DNA from: Spirochaetota bacterium
GTDB taxonomy: Bacteria > Spirochaetota > Spirochaetia > Treponematales > UBA12059
Length of the DNA: 15,745 nucleotides
Assembly: GCA_022709445.1 (NCBI GenBank)
Contig: JAKLIU010000017.1
Span: 1-15,745 of the forward strand
Direction: 5' to 3'
Notes under the pieces: model-generated
The model's database searches: none
Seen by the model: only the letters and a program-made list of their open reading frames with translations
Told to the model about the DNA's origin: nothing
Shown here: positions 1 through 5,698 of the stretch, one piece after another
How positions within the stretch are numbered: position 1 is the stretch's first letter
Layout of the letters: each line of letters opens with the position of its first letter
Translations under genes and position numbers: made by a program

Positions 1-258
1 GCCATGCCCACGGTGGAGTTGCCCCTGGCCCGGTTCCGGACCGGCTACCCGGTCCTGGACCTCTTCGTGGACGCCGGCCTGGCGCCCAGCAAGAGCGAGG
101 CCAGGCGCCTGGTGCAGCAGGGCGGGGCGGCGGTGGGCGACTCGGCCTGGACCGACGAGAAGCTGCCCGTCGGCGACGACCGCCTGGACGGCGAGGGCGA
201 GCTGGTGCTGCGCGCCGGCAAGAAGCGTTTCGCCCGCGTCGTGACCAAAGGCGACTGA
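1..258 (+). CDS. tyrS: Tyrosyl-tRNA synthetase, C-terminal S4 domain (partial, 5' end outside window)
   Basis: The reading frame is open from base 1 to TGA at 256-258, so this is the last 85 codons of a gene starting left of the window; the ATG at 4 is internal. The visible part is an S4-type RNA-binding domain with the order typical of bacterial TyrRS C-termini: a YPVLDLFVDAGLA helix, the SKSEARRLVQQGG core, an acidic DE turn and a final LVLRAGKKRFARVV strand. In the family this domain binds the tRNA while the class I catalytic core, not visible here, charges it with tyrosine in the cytoplasm. The SKSEARRL...GG...GKKRF combination separates it from RluD/RsuA-type S4 proteins, although without the catalytic half another S4 protein is not strictly excluded. 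The next gene starts 11 bases downstream and probably shares the transcript. Confidence 0.88.
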   Translation, partial: AMPTVELPLARFRTGYPVLDLFVDAGLAPSKSEARRLVQQGGAAVGDSAWTDEKLPVGDDRLDGEGELVLRAGKKRFARVVTKGD

Positions 259-269
259 GGCCGCAAGCG

Positions 270-635
270 GTGACCAGGGCGGAGGCCGCAGCCGAGTACG
301 GAGCCCTCCTCCGGCTGCTCCGGGAGCACGCCTTCCTGCGCTACTCGTCCGCCGGTGCCGCCGAGTGGGAAGACAAGCTCAGGAGCGTTTCCGCCCTGTT
401 CGCTGCCCTGGTATCGGGAGCCGCGGGCCTGGCCCTGCCCGACCCTTACCCGCATTCCGGCCTGGAGAAGGCTCAGCGATCCGATTTCGGCGCCCTGGCT
501 GCCCAGGCCAAGCGCTGCGCCGCCCTGCTCGCCGCGGCCGCCGGCAGGGCGGAAGGCCGGGAACGGGTCCGCCTGGCCGCCGCCGCAGCGGCATGGAAAC
601 GCGCCGCCCTGGCGCTCGCGTCCCCGGGCGGCTGA
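270..635 (+). CDS. Small alanine-rich helical hypothetical protein
   Basis: I do not recognise this 121-residue protein. A GTG start at 270 follows a GAGG at 257-260 that overlaps the tyrS stop codon, with 9 bases between, so translation is probably coupled to tyrS. The product is rich in Ala, Leu and Arg and predicted by eye to be almost wholly alpha-helical, with an Ala-rich helix near residues 80-118, a Pro-containing break near 57-62 (PDPYPH), no signal peptide and no membrane segment. It is therefore probably a soluble cytoplasmic helical-bundle protein. Support for it being real is its tight fit between tyrS and the convergent kinase gene, whose stop lies 10 bases beyond. The opposite frames here are also open because of GC bias, so reality is likely but not certain. 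Confidence 0.6.
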   Translation: MTRAEAAAEYGALLRLLREHAFLRYSSAGAAEWEDKLRSVSALFAALVSGAAGLALPDPYPHSGLEKAQRSDFGALAAQAKRCAALLAAAAGRAEGRERVRLAAAAAAWKRAALALASPGG

Positions 636-651
636 GGCTTCCGGCTCAGCC
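630..651. terminator. Candidate bidirectional hairpin between convergent genes
   Basis: A perfect 7-bp stem GGCTGAG (630-636) / CTCAGCC (645-651) with an 8-nt loop lies in the tail-to-tail junction. The left arm contains the TGA of the small upstream gene (633-635) and the right arm contains the complement of the sensor-kinase stop (646-648). There is no T tract on either side, so classical intrinsic termination is not assured; the position suggests transcript-end formation in both directions. Confidence 0.45.
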
Positions 652-2679
652 CCTGAAGCGTATCGTCCAGCGGGTGCCCGCCGAGCCGTCCAGGGACCAG
701 GTCCCGCCCAGCTGGGCGCAGAGCGAGACGATCAGCTGCATGCCCAGGGATTCGCAACGTTCGGGGGCCAGCCCGGGCGGGAAGCCGCGGCCGTTGTCCC
801 CCAGCGCCAGCACCACCTCGTCACCTGACTCCCGCTTCGCGGACAGGCTGATGCGGGGTTCTTCCGCGCCGTCATTGAACGCGTACTTGAGCGAGTTGGT
901 GATCACCTCGTTGATGATCAGCCCGCAGGGAATGGCCTTGTCGATGTCCAGCTCCAGCGGTTCCAGCTCCAGTTCGAGGGCCGGGGGCCTGTCCCCGGGC
1001 GAGAGCGACGGGACCAGCCAGTTCAATATGGTGCGGATGTACTCAGACAGGTCGATGTGCGAGAGATCCCGCGACCGGTAGAGGAGCTCGTGTATGCCGG
1101 CCATCACCCTGATGCGGTCTATGGAGTCGTCGAAGACGTGCTCGGTCTCCGGCGTCGCCGATGCCTTGAGGGAGAGCAGGCTGATCACCAGCTGCAGGTT
1201 GTTCTTGACCCGGTGGTGTATCTCCTTGAGGAGCACCTCCTTCTCCCTGAGGCTGGACGCCATCCTGCCGGCCGCCCGGTCGGCTTCGGTGATGTCCACG
1301 AAGGTGATGATGAAGCGGTCCGCGATGAAGGCCGCCTTGCCTATCATGGTCCGGTCGCTCCCGTCCTTGCAGCGGATGCGGCCGGTGAAGTCCGATTCCG
1401 GCTCGCGCCCTTCCCTGAGCGTGGCTATGTACGCATTCCAGAAGGACTGCACCTCCCGACTGTATTCCGGGTCGGGGTAGGCGGCCAGCCACCAGTCCCC
1501 GTCCGTCGGGATATCCGAAACCACCCAGCCCAAGACGGCGGTGAACGCCCGGTTCAGGAGCTCGATGCCCATGTCCGGCCTGACGAGTATCACCGGGATG
1601 GGCAGGAAGTCCAGGAGGTCGAAGAGCCGGCGCTCGTTGGCCCTGAGCCTGGCCTCGCGTTCCCGGATCGCCTGGCCCATGCGGGCCAGGTTGTCCGACA
1701 GGTGCGCAAGGTCGTAGAAGCCCCTGAACTCGATGACCGCGTCCAGGTGGCCGTCGGCCAGGTCCTGGGAAAAGCGCACCAGCCGCTCGATGTCCAGCCG
1801 CACGTAACGGATCACGGTGGCATTGAGGGCCAGCGAGCCGACGGCATAGGCCGCAAGCACCGCCAGCAAGAGCCGCTGCAGGTAAGCCAGCGCCCGGAAG
1901 ACCCGCGCCGTCGGTTCGGACACCGTGACGGTCCAGCCCGACGAGCCGGGGACCGAGGCCCAGCAGAGCAGCTCCTCGGTCCCGTTCGGCCTGAGGGCGA
2001 TCGCGCGGCCGCCCCGGCCGCTTCCTCGCTCCCTGAACCAGCGTTCCAGGGAGACGGTCTCGCTCCGGCTGACCAGGGACGGGTCGACGTTGTGGGCCAG
2101 GTACGCGCCGGTGGCGTCCACCACCGCGATGGAACGGGTTTCGCTGGCCGGCAGGCCTGCCATGAACTCGTTCATGAAGAGCAGGTTGATGTAGGCCACG
2201 GCCACGCCGCCGTCGAAGGGGTGCGAGAGCACGGCGCTCGGCGCGTAGTCATCCTCCGCTATGAAGGAAGGCGACACGTAGTCCCTGCCGTCCCTGAGCG
2301 GGGCGCGGAAGTACTCCCTGGCCGACAGGTCGAACCCCAGCTCCCCGGAACCGGCCGAGGCGAGCCTGACCACTCCCCGCAGGTCCGTCACCAGCACGTC
2401 CTCGAAGGCGGCATAGGTGGAGCGGAGCAGCTCCGGTCCGCCGGCATCCCTGAAGACGGGCTGGGCCAGCAGGGACAGGCCCATGAAGTGGGCCTCCAGG
2501 AATGACGAAACTTCGTGGGCTACGCTGCCGGCCAGGAGGGCGTTGGAATCCTCGGACTGCCTGCGCAGTTCCTCGCGTATGAAGCGTCCGAGGATTTCCG
2601 CCATCGCCAGCATGGAGGCCAGGGTCATGAGGGCCAGGAGGGTGCCCAGGAGGGTGGTGGCCCGGAACTTGCCGCGCAA
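646..2679 (-). CDS. Membrane sensor histidine kinase 1 (Cache-PAS-HisKA_2-HATPase)
   Basis: This 677-residue transmembrane kinase has a membrane segment at about 8-29, an extracytoplasmic Cache-like sensor at about 35-255 (AREYFRAPLRDGRDYVSPSF near 120-139), a second segment near 266-290, a HAMP-like linker, a PAS domain at about 350-468 ending in the usual ITFVDITEADRA, then a HisKA_2 dimerisation domain with KEIHHRVKNNLQ (phosphoacceptor H488 or H489). The HATPase domain shows the N box (N590, N595) and DNGRGF (628-633). All catalytic motifs look intact. The start is a TTG at 2677-2679, chosen because it just precedes the first membrane helix. It lies 3 bases after the lipoprotein stop, and a weak GGTGA inside that gene could serve as ribosome site, so translation is probably coupled. 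It is the last gene of a three-gene unit. Kinases of this group often partner response regulators encoded elsewhere, and none is adjacent. Confidence 0.9.
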   Translation of the reverse strand: MRGKFRATTLLGTLLALMTLASMLAMAEILGRFIREELRRQSEDSNALLAGSVAHEVSSFLEAHFMGLSLLAQPVFRDAGGPELLRSTYAAFEDVLVTDLRGVVRLASAGSGELGFDLSAREYFRAPLRDGRDYVSPSFIAEDDYAPSAVLSHPFDGGVAVAYINLLFMNEFMAGLPASETRSIAVVDATGAYLAHNVDPSLVSRSETVSLERWFRERGSGRGGRAIALRPNGTEELLCWASVPGSSGWTVTVSEPTARVFRALAYLQRLLLAVLAAYAVGSLALNATVIRYVRLDIERLVRFSQDLADGHLDAVIEFRGFYDLAHLSDNLARMGQAIREREARLRANERRLFDLLDFLPIPVILVRPDMGIELLNRAFTAVLGWVVSDIPTDGDWWLAAYPDPEYSREVQSFWNAYIATLREGREPESDFTGRIRCKDGSDRTMIGKAAFIADRFIITFVDITEADRAAGRMASSLREKEVLLKEIHHRVKNNLQLVISLLSLKASATPETEHVFDDSIDRIRVMAGIHELLYRSRDLSHIDLSEYIRTILNWLVPSLSPGDRPPALELELEPLELDIDKAIPCGLIINEVITNSLKYAFNDGAEEPRISLSAKRESGDEVVLALGDNGRGFPPGLAPERCESLGMQLIVSLCAQLGGTWSLDGSAGTRWTIRFRG

Positions 2680-2682
2680 GGC

Positions 2683-3792
2683 TCAGTTCACCGCGCCCGT
2701 GACGACGAAGGCCCCGTCGATGATCCGCTTCATGTACAGGGGCCGGCTGGCGTCCCCGTACTCGTCGATGCCGATGGTCCCGGCCGTGCCGGTGAAGGAA
2801 CGGACCGCGCCGATGGCGGCGGCCAGGCGGCCGGGAACCGGCCCGGAAGCTCGCAGGGCCTCCACCAGGAAGAGCATGCTGTCCCAGGTCTCGATCGCCC
2901 CGTAGCCGGGCTCCTCCCCGAAGGCGGCGCGGTAGGCCGCAGAGAGCGGGAGATCCCGGACCAGGGCGGGGTCCACCTGGTGGACCATCGTGGCCCCTTC
3001 CACGGCGGCGCCCCCGTAGGTGATCACGTCGTCGTTCCCCGCCCAGCCGCTCAGGTAGAGGGGGGCCAGGAGTCCCCGGAGCGCCAGTTCCTGGGCTATG
3101 GTCCCGGTATCCAGGGACCCGGCCACGATCATGACGGAGTCGTAGCCGTCGCCCGCCCCCAGTTCCGCGATCGCCCCGTAGTCCAGATCGTCAAGCTTTT
3201 GGTAGAAAAACGTGCCCGCGATGTCGACCAGGCGCGCGAGGCCCTGGAGGTAGGTCTGGTAGTAGGGCACATTGTACGCGGCCGCGATGAAGAGCACCCT
3301 GCGGTGCCCGGCCTGCCGCATGGAGGCCGCCAGGGCTTCCGGGTCGCGGGCGGTGCTCATGATGGTGCGGTAGAAGCAGTCGGCCTTGCCGCTGAGCGCG
3401 TCGGAGGTGGAGGTGGGGCTGATGATCGGCACGCCCGCCTCCTCGAGTACCGGTATGGCGGCGAGGGCCGACGAGCTGGAGTAGAAGCCGACCACCGCCT
3501 CGACCCCGGCGGCGGCCAGCCCGGCCGCGACCTCCGGCGCCCGCGAATCGTCGCTGGCCAGGTCGCGCACTTCCAGCCGCAGCGTGCGCCCCCCGATCCC
3601 GCCTTCCCCGTTCAGGCGGTCCACGAAGAGCATGGCGGCGTTCCGCCCCTCGACTCCCAGCATGTAGTCCATGCCCGACATGCTGGCCACGAAGCCGATC
3701 ACGATCTCGCCGCGGGGGCGGCAGGCCTGCATGGCGAGAGCGGCCAGCGACGCGAGCGCGGCCATGGCGATTCTTCCCGGAGCCCTTCGCAT
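2683..3792 (-). CDS. LIV-type periplasmic solute-binding lipoprotein (Peripla_BP_6 family)
   Basis: This 369-residue secreted protein begins with a basic n-region, a hydrophobic stretch and a lipobox-like LAMQAC, giving lipidated Cys24. The mature part starts IVIGFVASMSGMDYMLGVEGRNA, continues with LFVDRLNGEGGIGGR and has the EAGVPIISPTSTSDALS and YDSVMIVAG blocks, all characteristic of branched-chain amino-acid/amide-type binding proteins (type I fold, two lobes). I chose ATG 3790-3792 because GGGGGTGA lies just upstream; a longer form from TTG 3838-3840 would add 16 residues in front of the signal peptide and is less likely. It sits between two sensor kinase genes, and no permease or ATPase is in the cluster, so it probably delivers a ligand to the kinases rather than to a transporter. 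The ligand is unknown. Confidence 0.88.
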   Translation of the reverse strand: MRRAPGRIAMAALASLAALAMQACRPRGEIVIGFVASMSGMDYMLGVEGRNAAMLFVDRLNGEGGIGGRTLRLEVRDLASDDSRAPEVAAGLAAAGVEAVVGFYSSSSALAAIPVLEEAGVPIISPTSTSDALSGKADCFYRTIMSTARDPEALAASMRQAGHRRVLFIAAAYNVPYYQTYLQGLARLVDIAGTFFYQKLDDLDYGAIAELGAGDGYDSVMIVAGSLDTGTIAQELALRGLLAPLYLSGWAGNDDVITYGGAAVEGATMVHQVDPALVRDLPLSAAYRAAFGEEPGYGAIETWDSMLFLVEALRASGPVPGRLAAAIGAVRSFTGTAGTIGIDEYGDASRPLYMKRIIDGAFVVTGAVN

Positions 3793-3801
3793 CTTCACCC
3801 C

Positions 3802-3819
3802 CGATACGGTCAAGTATCG
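3802..3819. promoter_or_regulatory. Perfect inverted repeat CGATAC-N6-GTATCG upstream of lipoprotein gene
   Basis: The 18-base element has 6-bp perfect arms (3802-3807 and 3814-3819) around a 6-base centre. It overlaps the candidate -10 box (3813-3818) and ends 10 bases before the lipoprotein ATG, so it could be an operator or a small leader hairpin. No regulator is identified. Confidence 0.4.
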
Positions 3820-3840
3820 CCGAATTCCGCCGCGCTTCAA
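3813..3840 (-). promoter_or_regulatory. Candidate internal sigma-70-type promoter for lipoprotein and kinase 1
   Basis: Read on the minus strand, TTGAAG (3835-3840) and GATACT (3813-3818) are separated by 16 bases. Each box matches the consensus at four of six positions. The -35 overlaps the stop codon of kinase 2. The box GATACT followed by TG is shared with the promoter of kinase 2. It would allow extra expression of the two distal genes. Confidence 0.4.
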
Positions 3841-5606
3841 CCCGTGCCGGCGCTTTTCCCGCTCGAACGGCTGCTGTCGGCCTGGCCGCCGGCCGGGAAC
3901 TCCAGGCTGAACCGCGCGCCCTGCGCGACGCCCCAGGCCAGCTTACCCCCGAGCTGTTCCGCAAGCGCGCAGGCCAGCCTCAGTCCAAGCCCCCTGGAGG
4001 CGCAGGGATCGAAGCCGGGCGGCAGTCCGGGACCGTCGTCGGCCAGCTCCAGCCTGGCCCGTCCGCCTCTGCCGGACAGGCTGACCCTGAGGGTGCCGCC
4101 GCGGCCGTCCGCGAAGGCGTGCTTGAAGGCGTTGGTGGCCAGCTCGTTGACCAAGAGCCCGAAGGGCACGGCGCGCTCCAGCTCCACCTCGACTGCGGCC
4201 AGGTCCAGTTCCAGCCCGACGCCGGATGCGCCGCGCCCGGTCTGCAGGATGAGCTCCAGGATCCTGCGCGCGTACTCCCCGAGGTCCACGCCCCGGTCGT
4301 CGGAGGTCTCGTAGAGCATCTCGTGCACCAGCGCCATGGACGATATGCGCGTCTCCATGGCGGCCTTGAAGGATTCCAGGTCCCCCGACGCGTCGCCCTG
4401 CATCTGGATGAGGCTGAGCACCAGCTGCAGGTTGTTCTTGACGCGGTGGTGTATCTCCTTGAGCAGCATCTCCTTGCCCCGGAGCGATTCCGCGAGCCTC
4501 AGGGCGTAGCGCTCCCGCTCCTCCGCCCGCCGTTCCACGGTGCCGGCCATCAGGTCCAGGGCGGTCGCTATCTGGCCCAGGTCCGGCGAGTCGTCCCCGG
4601 TGCCCAGGCGGGCGGAGAGGTTCCCCTCCCTGATCAGCGAGGTGGTGGCTATGATGCGGGCCAGGCGCTTCCCGAACAGGATGCGGGACGACTCCCGGGC
4701 GAAGAAGGTGCCCAGGAGCCCGACGGCCGCCATGAGCGCCAGGTTCCGCGCCAGGATGCGGCGGCTGCGTCCCTCGGCGATGGCCGTGGGCATCCCGAAG
4801 ACGAGGTACATGTAGGGAGCGTGCCCGGGCGACAGCCTGAGGGCCTTGAAGGCGTAGTTGCGCGCGATGCCGTCGGACCCGGTTTCCACGAACGAGCCCG
4901 CGTCGCCCATCCTGAGCATGCGCTCCCAAACCTCCGCCTTGATGGGTTTGCCCAGGGGGTTGGTGTCCTTGGCTGGATAGAAGTACACCCGTATGCCCTT
5001 GGCGTCCACCATCCCCAGGAAGGAACCCTCCGGGAGCGAGAAGGTCTCGAAGAGCCCGTCGTAGGAACTCAGGCGGTAGAGGGTGGCTATTGCCCCGGCG
5101 ATGCGGCCGTCGGGGGAGAGTATGGGCAGTGCGAAGGGGAACGAGGGTTCGGCATCCGTCGCGGCGAGCACGTACTCGCCGGCCTCCATGCGGCCGTTGG
5201 CCAGCGCGAGCCTCAGGTGCAGGCGTTCGCCGAGCCAGGTGCCCGGGGGGAGCCTGGACGAGGCGGTCACGGAGCCCGAGACGTCCACCGCGGTGAAGTT
5301 GACGTAGCCCGGGTTGATGGCGTGCACCGCGCGGAGTATCGCGGTCATGCTGTCCGCTTCCCCTTCCCTGAAATCCGGGAGCGAGGCGATGGTGGTCAGG
5401 ATCTGCCTGACGGCGTCGCTGACGCGTTCCTGGTATCCGGCGAAGGCTTCCAGCTGGCGGGCCGTCTCCTGCCTGGACTGATCGGCCAGGTAGCGTCCCT
5501 GCTCCAGTCCCGTCCAGGTGACGATGGCCAGGGCGGGCGCGAGCGCCAGCAGCACGGACACGACCATCGCGCTCCGTATGGATGGATACCTGACCGTCCT
5601 GCCCAT
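3837..5606 (-). CDS. Membrane sensor histidine kinase 2 (dCache-HAMP-HisKA_2-HATPase)
   Basis: This 589-residue kinase has a first membrane helix at about 13-31, a large extracytoplasmic double-Cache-like region at about 40-280 (NPGYVNFTAVDVSG, GEYVLAATDAEPSFPFALPI, GSFLGMVDAKGIRVYFYP), a second helix near 285-302, a HAMP linker, then HisKA_2 with KEIHHRVKNNLQ (H386 or H387) and HATPase motifs NELATNAFKHAF and DDGPGLP. The start is ATG 5604-5606, preceded by a strong GGGGAGGGG six bases upstream; a TTG at 5631 is open but would put extra residues ahead of a good ribosome site. Unlike kinase 1 it lacks a PAS domain. Its last codons overlap the TTG of the extended lipoprotein frame. It heads the sensory operon and has its own promoter at 5633-5661. 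The signal is unknown. Confidence 0.9.
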   Translation of the reverse strand: MGRTVRYPSIRSAMVVSVLLALAPALAIVTWTGLEQGRYLADQSRQETARQLEAFAGYQERVSDAVRQILTTIASLPDFREGEADSMTAILRAVHAINPGYVNFTAVDVSGSVTASSRLPPGTWLGERLHLRLALANGRMEAGEYVLAATDAEPSFPFALPILSPDGRIAGAIATLYRLSSYDGLFETFSLPEGSFLGMVDAKGIRVYFYPAKDTNPLGKPIKAEVWERMLRMGDAGSFVETGSDGIARNYAFKALRLSPGHAPYMYLVFGMPTAIAEGRSRRILARNLALMAAVGLLGTFFARESSRILFGKRLARIIATTSLIREGNLSARLGTGDDSPDLGQIATALDLMAGTVERRAEERERYALRLAESLRGKEMLLKEIHHRVKNNLQLVLSLIQMQGDASGDLESFKAAMETRISSMALVHEMLYETSDDRGVDLGEYARRILELILQTGRGASGVGLELDLAAVEVELERAVPFGLLVNELATNAFKHAFADGRGGTLRVSLSGRGGRARLELADDGPGLPPGFDPCASRGLGLRLACALAEQLGGKLAWGVAQGARFSLEFPAGGQADSSRSSGKSAGTG

Positions 5607-5632
5607 GCACGCCCCTCCCCGCCGCTCCGGCA

Positions 5633-5661
5633 AGTATCGGCCGGGACGGGGCGGAATGCAA
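5633..5661 (-). promoter_or_regulatory. Candidate sigma-70-type promoter of the sensory operon
   Basis: On the minus strand TTGCAT (5656-5661) is followed after exactly 17 bases by GATACT (5633-5638). The predicted start of transcription is about 20 bases before the ATG at 5606, leaving room for the GGGGAGGGG ribosome site. Confidence 0.5.
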
Positions 5662-5662
5662 C

Positions 5663-5693
5663 GGCGCGGCTCGCCCCGGGGCCGGCCCGCGCC
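5663..5693 (-). terminator. GC-rich hairpin after the ABC-F gene
   Basis: A perfect 7-bp stem GGCGCGG (5663-5669) / CCGCGCC (5687-5693) encloses 17 bases that themselves contain palindromes GCCCCGGGGC and GGGCCGGCCC. It starts 6 bases after the ABC-F stop and ends one base before the -35 box of the next operon. No T tract follows, so termination is inferred from position only. Confidence 0.3.
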
Positions 5694-5698
5694 CTGGC

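Noticed and set aside
2677..3792. Stop-codon read-through producing a lipoprotein-kinase fusion
   Set aside because: The fusion would place the kinase's first membrane helix after a secreted domain and so put its Cache sensor on the cytoplasmic side, which makes no topological sense. A coupled TTG start is simpler.
2515..4314. Long plus-strand open frame across the sensory operon
   Set aside because: It has no recognisable domain, is rich in Gly, Arg, His and Pro as antisense frames of GC-rich genes are, and lies opposite well-supported kinase and lipoprotein genes.
5673..5688. Palindromes GCCCCGGGGC and GGGCCGGCCC as a regulatory site
   Set aside because: Such palindromes are expected by chance in very GC-rich DNA. 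I list them only as part of the larger hairpin after the ABC-F gene.
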